Assembly (NCBI RefSeq): GCF_902497775.2
Contig: NZ_OZ024668.1
Coordinates: 2,627,826 to 2,691,825 of the forward strand
Source of the DNA: Pseudomonas fluorescens
Lineage (GTDB): Bacteria; Pseudomonadota; Gammaproteobacteria; Pseudomonadales; Pseudomonadaceae
Length of the DNA: 64,000 nt
Direction of reading: 5' to 3'
Position 1 is the stretch's first letter, and every line of letters starts with the position of its first letter. This document shows, in pieces, positions 43,401 to 50,612 of the stretch. A program made the position numbers and the translations under genes. The notes beneath the pieces are model-generated. The model had not been told where the DNA came from, did no database searches, and saw only the letters and a program-made list of their open reading frames with translations.

Positions 43401-44690
43401 TTAGAAGATCGAGAAGTTGTAGCTGACGATTACCCGGGTTTCGTCCATGTCGCGCGCGTATTTCTCGTAGTTGCTGCGATAAGTAGAATTACGCAGGCGC
43501 ACGCTGACATCCTTGAAGGTGCCGCTCTGGATCTGGTACTTGAGCTCGCTGTCGCGCTCCCACTCCTTGCCCTCGGCCAGGCTGCCCGGGACCTTGATAT
43601 GGTCGCCGTTGATGTAGCGGGTGAAGAAGCTCAGGCCCGGCACACCCATGGCCTTGAAGTCGTAGTCGTAGCGCAGTTGCCAGGAACGCTCCTGGGCCGC
43701 AGCGAAGTCGTTGACCTGGGCGTAGTTGACCAGGTACGGGTTGCTGCCATCCAGGTACGGCATGGCGTTCTCGCCAAACATGCGCTGCCAGCCGGCGCTG
43801 ACCTTGTGGCCACCGAGGCTGTAACCGAGCATGCCGCTGAAGGCGCGGTGATCGATGTCACCGGCGCGGGCACGGCCGATGTCGTCGCTCTTGATCAGGC
43901 GCAGGTCGGCCGAGAGGCTGCCGACGCTCAGCGGCTGGCTGGCCAGCAGGCCAAAGAAGTGCTGGCGGTAGATGTTTTCAAGTTTGGCCACCTGGTATTG
44001 CGCGCTCAGGCGGTCATTGAACGTGTAATCGACCCCGGCCATGTCGAAATGATCGGCAGTGGTATTGCAGGCGTAACGTTTGTTCTTGCAGTGAACGCGG
44101 ATGTCCTGGCGGTCGGTGGAATCGCGCGCGGTGTATTTGTCCAGGCGGGCAACCGTGAACTTCAGGTTCTTGATTTCTTCGGACGTCAGCATCGCGCCCT
44201 GGAACATCGTCGGCAACAGACGCCCGTCGTTGTACTTGAGCAACGGCATGTCCGGCATCATCGAACCGACTTTAAGCACCGTCTGCGAGTAACGCATCTT
44301 GCCGGCCACACCCATCTTCGCGTACTGATCCACCGAACCCCGTGGATCATGTCCGCTGGAGGGCAACAGACCACTGTTACTGTCGGCCGGACTGGAGTCG
44401 AGTTTGAACCCGAGCATGCCTATCGCATCGACACCAAACCCTACAGTGCCTTCGGTGTAGCCGGACTGCATATTGAGAATAAAGCCCTGGGCCCACTCTT
44501 CGCGTTTCGAGGCTCCCTGATTGGAACGGGTATGACCATCACGAAAGTCACGGTTGAAGTAGACGTTGCGTGCTTCGACTTTGGCGCTGCTGTCTTCAAG
44601 AAAACCAGCGGCTTGAGTCGATACAGCAGCAAACATCGCGAGCAGGCCAACAAGGCTGCGCCCGGGCGCGAGAGGGTAGGGGGCAAACAT
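43401..44690 (-). CDS. OprD-family outer-membrane porin
   Basis: 429 residues from the ATG at 44690. Signal peptide (GRSLVGLLAMFAAVSTQAAGF), then the OprD start EDSSAKVEARNVYFNRDFRDGHTRSNQGASKREEWAQGFILN and NPYLVNYAQVNDFAAAQERSWQLRYDYDF near the end; 18-strand barrel with aromatic C-terminus (VIVSYNFSIF). Probably imports small carboxylic or amino acids. A terminator-like hairpin lies inside the 5' leader (44716-44745), and a palindromic operator candidate is at 44817-44832. Confidence 0.9.
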   Translation of the reverse strand: MFAPYPLAPGRSLVGLLAMFAAVSTQAAGFLEDSSAKVEARNVYFNRDFRDGHTRSNQGASKREEWAQGFILNMQSGYTEGTVGFGVDAIGMLGFKLDSSPADSNSGLLPSSGHDPRGSVDQYAKMGVAGKMRYSQTVLKVGSMMPDMPLLKYNDGRLLPTMFQGAMLTSEEIKNLKFTVARLDKYTARDSTDRQDIRVHCKNKRYACNTTADHFDMAGVDYTFNDRLSAQYQVAKLENIYRQHFFGLLASQPLSVGSLSADLRLIKSDDIGRARAGDIDHRAFSGMLGYSLGGHKVSAGWQRMFGENAMPYLDGSNPYLVNYAQVNDFAAAQERSWQLRYDYDFKAMGVPGLSFFTRYINGDHIKVPGSLAEGKEWERDSELKYQIQSGTFKDVSVRLRNSTYRSNYEKYARDMDETRVIVSYNFSIF

Positions 44691-44715
44691 GAGAAGCGAA
44701 ATCCGAAAGAAAGGC

Positions 44716-44745
44716 AAAAAACAACCGGCGCCGGTCCCGGCGCCG
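44716..44745 (-). terminator. Terminator-like hairpin in the oprD leader (possible attenuator)
   Basis: On the minus strand GGCGCCGG and CCGGCGCC (8-bp stem, 2-base loop) are followed by TTGTTTTTT, a proper intrinsic terminator shape. It lies about 26 bases before the OprD start, after the likely promoter region, not at a gene end. Confidence 0.55.
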
Positions 44746-44816
44746 ACAATGCTCCCAGCGTCGATGGCAGTCGACGGTGATCGACCATCATCTCGCAACC
44801 GCTCTAGACCGGGCCA

Positions 44817-44832
44817 TTGGACCATGGTCTAA
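44817..44832. promoter_or_regulatory. Near-perfect palindrome TTGGACCATGGTCTAA upstream of the OprD gene
   Basis: One mismatched pair in 16 bases. Half-site structure resembles GntR/FadR-type operators. It is about 130 bases upstream of the OprD start, in the promoter region of the minus-strand gene and about 225 bases from the MvaT-like start. Confidence 0.45.
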
Positions 44833-45055
44833 GGTGCCGAGCGCAGTGCCGACTAGTTCTTTGGTCAAGGGCCGTGGCTAATTAAGAAAGTTCCGTTATC
44901 AGCAATATATAAGTTTAATGTTTACCGGCCACGTGCAGACTACTACACTCTTTATTAGTGCGATGTTGTACCCAACCCGGTGGCGGCTGCGTTATACAGA
45001 ATGTTGCTGATCTTCACGCATGCCGGGCCATTGCAGACTTAAAGGAGTGATGACA

Positions 45056-45415
45056 GTGTCCAGACTTGCAGAGTTCCGCGCTGCCGAAAAGGCCCTTCAG
45101 GAACAAATGGCGCAATTGGAGGCGCTGAAAAAGGACGCCGGCCTGAAGCGCGAAATCGAGTTCGAAAAGAAACTTGTCGACCTGATGAAACACTACGACA
45201 AGGGCCTGCGCGATGTTATCGCCATCCTCGACCCCAAGGCGTCCCACAAAGGCCCGGTCAGCGCGCCAAAACAGCGCCGCGCGCGCGTGGTAAAGGTCTA
45301 TGAAAATCCGCACACCGGCGAACTGATCGAGACCAAAGGCGGCAACCACCGGGGCCTGAAAGCCTGGAAAGAACAGTACGGCGCCAAGACAGTCGACAGC
45401 TGGTTGCGCACGTGA
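45056..45415 (+). CDS. MvaT/Tur-family H-NS-like nucleoid silencing protein
   Basis: 119 residues from a GTG at 45056, eight bases after AGGAG; an ATG at 45050 is too close to that site. The N-terminal coiled coil (RLAEFRAAEKALQEQMAQLEALKKDAGLKREIEFEKKLVDLM) mediates oligomerisation; the C-terminal DNA-binding part contains VYENPHTGELIETKGGNHRGLKAWKEQYG, close to MvaT/TurB. It silences AT-rich DNA. The upstream stretch is itself AT-rich. Two terminator hairpins follow the gene. Confidence 0.9.
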   Translation: MSRLAEFRAAEKALQEQMAQLEALKKDAGLKREIEFEKKLVDLMKHYDKGLRDVIAILDPKASHKGPVSAPKQRRARVVKVYENPHTGELIETKGGNHRGLKAWKEQYGAKTVDSWLRT

Positions 45416-45486
45416 AAAACACCTTCACACTTTTTTCACATCGACTGGATCAGGATGAAGGCTGCTAACGGACTAGCGCCCCATAC

Positions 45487-45502
45487 GCCCGCCTCGGCGG
45501 GC
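45487..45502 (+). terminator. Terminator after the MvaT-like gene (hairpin 1)
   Basis: GCCCGCC and GGCGGGC pair around TC, followed by TTCTAATTCTT, a T-rich tail. Confidence 0.7.
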
Positions 45503-45511
45503 TTCTAATTC

Positions 45512-45542
45512 TTGCGCCCCGCCCCACAAAGGCGGGGCGCAA
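45512..45542. terminator. Hairpin 2 downstream of the MvaT-like gene
   Basis: TTGCGCCCCGCC and GGCGGGGCGCAA form a perfect 12-bp stem around CCACAAA. Being fully symmetrical, it could act in both directions, though no minus-strand gene ends here. Confidence 0.6.
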
Positions 45543-45631
45543 ATCGTTTGCGCAATCGCTTCAGTTCCGTATCATGACGCCCTGACTGTTTTGCTGGCAG
45601 CGCTGTTGCCGGCCTCAAATGCGGAGAGCCC

Positions 45632-46153
45632 ATGAGCCTGAACCATCTCGACACCCTCCCTGGTGTCACCGCGCAACCGGATGCCGCGACCCACAACTTC
45701 GTTTTCAACCACACCATGCTGCGGGTCAAGGACGTTGCCAAATCCCTGGACTTCTACACCCGCGTGCTGGGCTTCAGCCTGGTCGAGAAACGCGACTTCC
45801 CGGAAGCCGAGTTCAGCCTGTACTTCCTCGCCCTGGTCGACAAGGCGCAGATCCCCGCGGATGCGGCCAAGCGTACCGAGTGGATGAAATCGATCCCCGG
45901 CATCCTCGAACTGACCCACAACCACGGCAGCGAGAACGACGCGGCGTTTGCCTACCACAACGGCAACACCGACCCGCGCGGTTTCGGCCATATCTGCATC
46001 TCGGTACCGGATATCCGTGCCGCCTGCGAGCGTTTCGAGCAACTGGGCGTGAACTTCCAGAAGCGCCTGAGCGACGGCCGCATGAAGCACCTGGCGTTCA
46101 TCAAGGACCCGGACGACTACTGGGTCGAGATCATTCAGCCGACCGAGTTCTGA
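45632..46153 (+). CDS. gloA: Lactoylglutathione lyase (glyoxalase I)
   Basis: 173 residues. The vicinal-oxygen-chelate domain begins NHTMLRVKDVAKSLDFYTRVLGFSLVEKRDF; metal ligands are His (NHTMLRV), Glu (ILELTHNHG), His (GFGHICISV) and Glu (YWVEIIQP). Converts methylglyoxal-glutathione hemithioacetal to S-lactoylglutathione. The long insert (SLYFLALVDKAQIPADAAKRTEWMKSIPG) is characteristic of zinc-type GloA of Pseudomonas. GGAGAG precedes the ATG. Confidence 0.93.
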   Translation: MSLNHLDTLPGVTAQPDAATHNFVFNHTMLRVKDVAKSLDFYTRVLGFSLVEKRDFPEAEFSLYFLALVDKAQIPADAAKRTEWMKSIPGILELTHNHGSENDAAFAYHNGNTDPRGFGHICISVPDIRAACERFEQLGVNFQKRLSDGRMKHLAFIKDPDDYWVEIIQPTEF

Positions 46154-46168
46154 TCCCTTCCATCGGCT

Positions 46169-46197
46169 CCCACGCCCGTGGGGGCTGGCCTTGCCAG
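46169..46197 (+). terminator. Double small hairpin after gloA
   Basis: CCCACG/CGTGGG with a CC loop (46169-46182), then CTGGC/GCCAG with a CTT loop (46185-46197). Resembles a degenerate REP or a weak terminator; no T run. Confidence 0.4.
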
Positions 46198-46424
46198 CGC
46201 TCGCAGCTAACTGGCTCTCCTGCAACCACCCCCTCCCCGCATCGTCGATATTATGGTATTCCAACATTTCCATAAGGCCGATCTGGCGGCTTTTACTGCA
46301 ACTGATCTGATTTTCTTCACGCCATCATTCTTCTCGATTTGCTAAAAGCCGCGTATTTACTGGCCTTTAAGCAATTTCGTGCCATTCGTCGTGGCTGAAA
46401 ATTACACTTGCAAAACACGTATTA

Positions 46425-46434
46425 CGGTATACCA
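46425..46434. promoter_or_regulatory. Candidate operator CGGTATACCA upstream of the flavin reductase gene
   Basis: Perfect GGTATACC core 53 bases before the start at 46487. Related copies lie at 46254-46263 (TGGTATTCCA) and 48152-48161 (TGGTATACCA), around the flavin reductase and monooxygenase genes. Confidence 0.45.
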
Positions 46435-46486
46435 TCAGACACATAAAACAAAAACGCGGACCACCGCTGCTTCCGAGGACCACGCC

Positions 46487-46972
46487 ATGATCGACGCAAC
46501 CGTCTACAAAAACGTCCTGGGTTCCTTCCCGTCCGGCGTCACGGTGATTACCACCCTGGACGACGACGCCCAGGTCGTCGGCCTGACCGCCAGCGCCTTC
46601 AGCTCGCTGTCCATGGACCCGCCGCTGGTGCTGTTCTGCCCCAACTACAGCTCCGACTCCTACCCGGTACTGATCCGCAACAAGCGCTTCGCCATCCACT
46701 TGCTGTCCGGCGCCCAACAGGCCGAGGCCTACGCCTTTGCGCGCAAAGGCAAAGACAAGGCCCAAGGCATCGAATGGACCCTGAGCGCCCTGGGCAATCC
46801 GTTGCTGGCCAACGCCACCGCAATCATCGAGTGCGAACTGTGGCGCGAATACGAAGGCGGTGACCACGCGATCATGGTTGGCGCGGTGAAAAACCTCATT
46901 GTCTCCGAACAGGCCCCGAGCCCGCTGGTGTACTGCCGCGGAAAGATGGCCGAGCTGCCAGCCTTCGCCTGA
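46487..46972 (+). CDS. Flavin reductase (HpaC/NADH:FMN type)
   Basis: 161 residues. Flavin reductase-like domain: ATVYKNVLGSFPSGVTVITTLDDDAQVVGLTASAFSSLSMDPPLVLFC, and the NADH/flavin loop KRFAIHLLSGAQQAEAYAFARKGKDKAQG. The closing region contains AIMVGAVKNLIVSEQAPSPLVYCRGKMAEL. It supplies reduced FMN to the following luciferase-like monooxygenase, 94 bases downstream. The ATG 46487 follows a CGAGG at about 46475. Confidence 0.88.
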   Translation: MIDATVYKNVLGSFPSGVTVITTLDDDAQVVGLTASAFSSLSMDPPLVLFCPNYSSDSYPVLIRNKRFAIHLLSGAQQAEAYAFARKGKDKAQGIEWTLSALGNPLLANATAIIECELWREYEGGDHAIMVGAVKNLIVSEQAPSPLVYCRGKMAELPAFA

Positions 46973-47066
46973 GCCGCACTATTCTTACGACGGGCGCAGG
47001 GCGCAGGTCGAGAGTCATGCCGCCTGATCCGACAGGCGACCTACAACAAGATCCGAGGAATGCGTC

Positions 47067-48110
47067 ATGAAATTTTCGTTGTTCGTACACATGGAACGTT
47101 GGGATGAACAGGTCAGCCACCGCCAGCTGTTCGAAGACCTGACCGAACTGACCCTGATGGCCGAAGACGGCGGTTTCAGCACCGTATGGATTGGCGAACA
47201 CCACGCCATGGAATACACCATCTCGCCAAGCCCGATGCCGCTGCTGGCGTACCTCGCAGCGCGCACCAGCACCATTCACCTGGGTGCCGGAACCATCATC
47301 GCGCCGTTCTGGCACCCGTTGCGGGTGGCCGGTGAATGCGCCCTGCTCGACGTAATCAGCAACGGTCGCATGGAAGTCGGCCTGGCCCGCGGCGCCTACC
47401 AGTTCGAGTTCGACCGCATGGCCGGCGGCATGCCCGCCTCCGAGGGAGGCCAGGCCCTGCGCGAGATGGTTCCGGTAATCCGCGCGCTGTGGCAAGGCGA
47501 TTACGCCCATGATGGCGAGATCTGGAAGTTTCCCACCTCGACCTGCGTGCCCAAGCCGATCCAGAAGCCCATGCCGCCGATGTGGATCGCCGCCCGCGAC
47601 CCGGACTCGCACAACTTTGCAGTCAAACACGGCTGTAACGTCATGGTCACGCCGCTGATGAAAGGCGATGAAGAGGTTCTGGACCTTAAAAACAAGTTCG
47701 AAGCAGCGCTGGCCAACAACCCCGAGGTCCCGCGCCCGCAACTGATGGTGCTGCGCCATACCCACGTGCATACGGCCGAAGATGTCGACGGCTGGAAAGT
47801 CGGGGCCCAGGCCATTTCGCGCTTCTACCGCACCTTCGATGCCTGGTTCGGCAACAAGCAGGTGCCGGACAACGGCTTTCTGGCGCCCAGCCCGGAAGAC
47901 AAGTTCAAGGAGCGCCCGGAGTTCGCGCTGGACAACATCCGCAAGAACACCATGATCGGCACTCCGGCCGAGATCATCGCGCGCATCCGCTACTACCAGG
48001 AACTGGGCGTCGATGAGTTCAGCTTCTGGTGCGATAACAGCCTGCCCCATGCCGAGAAGAAAAAGTCCTTGGCGCTGTTCATCAACGAAGTGCTGCCGGC
48101 GTTTCGCTGA
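47067..48110 (+). CDS. Luciferase-like (LLM) flavin-dependent monooxygenase
   Basis: 347 residues, TIM barrel. MKFSLFVHMERWDEQV, DGGFSTVWIGEHHAMEYTISPSPMPLLAYLAARTSTIHLGAGTIIAPFWHPLRVAGECALLDVISNGR and the later FGNKQVPDNGFLAP. Group C (bacterial luciferase-like) enzymes oxidise diverse substrates with FMNH2 from a partner reductase, which is the preceding gene. AGATCCGAGGA lies before the ATG. The substrate is unknown; no desulfurisation or sulfonate genes are adjacent. Confidence 0.88.
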   Translation: MKFSLFVHMERWDEQVSHRQLFEDLTELTLMAEDGGFSTVWIGEHHAMEYTISPSPMPLLAYLAARTSTIHLGAGTIIAPFWHPLRVAGECALLDVISNGRMEVGLARGAYQFEFDRMAGGMPASEGGQALREMVPVIRALWQGDYAHDGEIWKFPTSTCVPKPIQKPMPPMWIAARDPDSHNFAVKHGCNVMVTPLMKGDEEVLDLKNKFEAALANNPEVPRPQLMVLRHTHVHTAEDVDGWKVGAQAISRFYRTFDAWFGNKQVPDNGFLAPSPEDKFKERPEFALDNIRKNTMIGTPAEIIARIRYYQELGVDEFSFWCDNSLPHAEKKKSLALFINEVLPAFR

Positions 48111-48143
48111 CGCTCACGTTCGTCGGCCAGGATCCAATCGGGC

Positions 48144-48204
48144 CGCTGCTGTGGTATACCAGAAAAAGCACCCTGACTGAGGCGCTTTCGATACCACAGC
48201 AGCG
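48144..48204. repeat. Long inverted repeat with 33-base loop
   Basis: CGCTGCTGTGGTAT (48144-48157) and ATACCACAGCAGCG (48191-48204) pair perfectly over 14 bases. The loop contains further complementary AAAGC and GCTTT. A TGGTATACCA motif overlaps the left arm. It lies between the monooxygenase and a small-protein gene. Confidence 0.8.
48152..48161. promoter_or_regulatory. TGGTATACCA palindrome (third copy)
   Basis: Perfect 10-base palindrome, the best copy of the motif also seen at 46254 and 46425. It lies 55 bases before the small gene start at 48216. Confidence 0.4.
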
Positions 48205-48215
48205 AGGTAAGGACG

Positions 48216-48464
48216 ATGAAGACCCTCCAATGCGTGCATCGCAACCACACCATCACCGCCAGCGTCGAAACCCATCCTGGCATCCCCACCCCGTTTAACG
48301 CCGGATGCCTAATTACCTATCCCGACGGCCACACCAGCCGGCGTTTGTCGCTGCCGGTGCAGATGGCTTACCTGGCCGACCTGGAAAACGCCCAGCATGC
48401 GGCGCTGGCCCACGGCAAGTGGCTGGTGGATCAACAGCTCGACCAGCGCGCCCAGCGGGCCTGA
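48216..48464 (+). CDS. Small conserved-looking hypothetical protein
   Basis: 82 residues preceded by GAGGTAAGGA. Sequence TLQCVHRNHTITASVETHPGIPTPFNAGCLITYPDGHTSRRLSLPV has no domain I recognise; it resembles a small beta-sheet fold with a His/Cys-containing loop. Placed just after the inverted repeat at 48144-48204, so it may be under its own control. Strand change follows at the next gene. Confidence 0.55.
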   Translation: MKTLQCVHRNHTITASVETHPGIPTPFNAGCLITYPDGHTSRRLSLPVQMAYLADLENAQHAALAHGKWLVDQQLDQRAQRA

Positions 48465-48492
48465 TACGATTCAATCCCGGGCCGCCTGCAGC

Positions 48493-48714
48493 TCAAAGGC
48501 GGCCCGCTCCTCCCCGCTCCGTTGCCTCGCTGGCGGAGGGCAACTCGAGCCCGTAATCACCCTGCTCGTTCCAGTCGTCGCCGAACATTTCCGCCGGGTG
48601 CATGGTGCGGTCGGCGCCGTTGCCGCAGGCCAGGGCGTTGGCCGCGCAGTAGCGATCACAGCCCCAGCAGATACGCTCGGGGTGCTTGGGGTTGATGGGA
48701 AAAGGCTTGGCCAT
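48493..48714 (-). CDS. DUF3079 small protein
   Basis: 73 residues. MAKPFPINPKHPERICWGCDRYCAANALACGNGADRTMHPAEMFGDDW, the DUF3079 signature, with Cys pairs that may bind a metal. Function unknown. Transcribed away from the iron-uptake operon; the C-terminal part is Ser/Glu/Gly rich and probably disordered. Confidence 0.8.
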   Translation of the reverse strand: MAKPFPINPKHPERICWGCDRYCAANALACGNGADRTMHPAEMFGDDWNEQGDYGLELPSASEATERGGAGRL

Positions 48715-48813
48715 AAGCTGCCTCTGACGGGCAATGGGCGAGTTTCCACGCTACTGCGCAGTTGCGGGCTTGCCCTTGATGCAGATCAAGGACGCTGACC
48801 GACATCCCGTAAA

Positions 48814-48832
48814 ATTGATAATAATCATTATT
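48814..48832 (+). promoter_or_regulatory. Fur box upstream of the ferrous-iron uptake operon
   Basis: ATTGATAATAATCATTATT carries an uninterrupted TAATCATTAT core (48822-48831) and matches the Fur consensus at about 14 of 19 positions. It lies about 57 bases before the P19-type gene. Confidence 0.7.
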
Positions 48833-48888
48833 GTTCGCACAGAAGCTTCCTAGACTCGGGCTCCCATTGCCCAGCCCAGGAAGTCATC

Positions 48889-49419
48889 ATGCGTAGCGCC
48901 CTTTCGCTCCCTCTTGCCTTGCTCCTGATCGCCCCGCTTGCCCACGCCAAGGAATACCCCATTGGCGAGCCGCAGTTGTGCCCCGGCCTTGAGGTCGCTG
49001 CGGTGTACCTGCAGCCGATCGAAATGGCACCCGCCGGGATGATGCGCGCGACCACTGACTCCGATATCCATCTGGAAGCCGACGTGCGGGCCACCGAAAA
49101 CAACCGCCAGGGCTTTCAGGAAGGCAGTTTCGTGCCCTACCTGAGCGTTGCCTTCAGCCTGCAAAAACAAGGCAGCGACACGCCCATCCACGGTGACTTT
49201 CACGCCATGGTCGCCAACGACGGGCCGCACTATGGCGACAACGTCAAGCTCCAGGGGCCCGGCAAGTACAGGCTGACCTTCACACTGCTGCCACCGGCCG
49301 GCCATGGCGCATTGGGCCGGCATACCGACAAGGAAACCGGGGTCGAGCCGTGGTTTGAACGCTGTGAACTGCACTATGAGTTCGTCTATGCCGGGATCGG
49401 CAAGAAAGGCGGTTACTGA
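48889..49419 (+). CDS. ftrA: FtrA: P19-type periplasmic iron-binding protein
   Basis: 176 residues with a signal peptide (SLPLALLLIAPLAHA). The P19/Tp34 fold shows EYPIGEPQLCPGLEVAAVYLQPIEM, DSDIHLEADVRATENN and the metal-binding Met/His segments (GDFHAMVANDGPHYGDNV). It collects periplasmic iron (and perhaps copper) for the Ftr permease. AGGAAG precedes the ATG. First gene of a four-gene iron operon. Confidence 0.9.
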   Translation: MRSALSLPLALLLIAPLAHAKEYPIGEPQLCPGLEVAAVYLQPIEMAPAGMMRATTDSDIHLEADVRATENNRQGFQEGSFVPYLSVAFSLQKQGSDTPIHGDFHAMVANDGPHYGDNVKLQGPGKYRLTFTLLPPAGHGALGRHTDKETGVEPWFERCELHYEFVYAGIGKKGGY

Positions 49420-49740
49420 ATGAAGGCCCTGGCCCTGTTGCTCGCCTGTGCGGCCCTGCCGCTGAGCGCCGCGCCGTTGCCGAGCTTCGAGCTGATCCTG
49501 CGCGACGGCCACTTCACCCCGGCCCTGCTCGAAGTGCCGGCCGGGCAGCGCTTCAAGATCGTGTTGAAAAACCTCGGCGAAGGCCCGGCGGAATTCGAAA
49601 GCACACCGCTGCGGGTCGAGAAAGTGCTGTCGCCCGGGGTGACCAGCTTCGTCGTTATCCACCCGTTGCGGCCCGGCCACTACCCGTTCTTCGACGAATT
49701 CAATCCGCAGTTGCCCGAAGGCGGCATCCTCGCGAAATAA
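49420..49740 (+). CDS. ftrB: FtrB: cupredoxin-like periplasmic protein
   Basis: 106 residues with a signal peptide (LALLLACAALPLSAAP). The mature part is a cupredoxin fold (FELILRDGHFTPALLEVPAGQRFKIVLKNLGEGPAEFESTPL), ending HPLRPGHYPFFDEFNPQLPEG. The copper-ligand set is incomplete. Begins directly after the FtrA stop, so translation is coupled. It is thought to assist ferrous iron oxidation before import. Confidence 0.88.
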   Translation: MKALALLLACAALPLSAAPLPSFELILRDGHFTPALLEVPAGQRFKIVLKNLGEGPAEFESTPLRVEKVLSPGVTSFVVIHPLRPGHYPFFDEFNPQLPEGGILAK

Positions 49741-49757
49741 CCTGTGCAGGAGGTTTC

Positions 49758-50612
49758 ATGAATCAGGCACTGTTCATCGTCTGGCGCGAAAGCGTCGAGG
49801 CCCTGTTGGTGATCGGCATCCTCCAGGCCTGGGCCGACCAGCAGCAAGGCGCCCGACGCCTGCTCAGGTTTGTCTGGGCGGGCGTGGCGCTGGGCCTGCT
49901 GCTCTGCGGTTTGCTGGCGTTGCTGATCCTGTTTGCCGGCGAGGCCATGAGCGGCGCCGCCAACGAGTGGTTCCAGGCTGGCCTGGCCCTGGCCGCGAGC
50001 CTGCTGATGGTGCAGATGGTTGCCTGGATGCGGCGCCACGGGCGCACGCTCAAGGGCGAACTGCAGCGCCAGGCCGAGCGGCAACTGACGCGCCAGGGCG
50101 GCCTGGGCCTGTTGCTGCTGGCGATGCTGGCGGTCAGCCGTGAAGGCAGCGAAACCGTGGTCTTTCTGTATGGCGCCGGCGCCCGCCTGCACGGGTCGCA
50201 ACTGGGCCTGTTTGCTGTGGGCGGGATCGCCGGGCTGGTGCTCTCGGGCCTGACCATCGCCCTGCTCCACGGCAGCCGCCAGTGGATTTCCTGGCGGCGC
50301 TTTTTTGCCCTGAGCGAATCTATTCTGCTGTTGCTTGCCGCCAGCTTGCTGGCCAGCGCAACGCAGCGGATCGGCGGTCAGTTGCTGGCCATGGACCTTC
50401 CGGAGATGGCCTACACCCTGGTTGGCGATGCGCTGTGGGACAGCAGCGCCTGGCTCAACGACAGTCATGGCCTGGGCAGCTTCCTGGCGGGCTTCGCCGG
50501 TTACCGGGCCAGCCCCAGCGCCCTGACGGTGCTGGTACTCGCCGGCTACTGGCTGAGCGTCGGTTGCTGGATGCTGCAACGCAGAACAGGCGCCCTGGCA
50601 TGTCCCGCCTGA
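49758..50612 (+). CDS. ftrC: FtrC: FTR1-family iron permease
   Basis: 284 residues with seven membrane helices. The REXXE iron-binding motifs are present: LFIVWRESVEALLVIGILQA and LAVSREGSETVVFLYG. It transports oxidised iron into the cytoplasm. AGGAGG precedes the ATG. The end overlaps the start of the next gene by 13 bases. Confidence 0.92.
   Translation: MNQALFIVWRESVEALLVIGILQAWADQQQGARRLLRFVWAGVALGLLLCGLLALLILFAGEAMSGAANEWFQAGLALAASLLMVQMVAWMRRHGRTLKGELQRQAERQLTRQGGLGLLLLAMLAVSREGSETVVFLYGAGARLHGSQLGLFAVGGIAGLVLSGLTIALLHGSRQWISWRRFFALSESILLLLAASLLASATQRIGGQLLAMDLPEMAYTLVGDALWDSSAWLNDSHGLGSFLAGFAGYRASPSALTVLVLAGYWLSVGCWMLQRRTGALACPA

Larger units (their letters stand above)
46154..46486. 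other. Intergenic region with hairpins and a repeated motif
   Basis: No gene seen. It contains two small hairpins (46169-46197), a TGGTATTCCA at 46254-46263 and a CGGTATACCA at 46425-46434, close to the flavin reductase start. The right half is AT-rich, like a promoter region. Confidence 0.5.
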
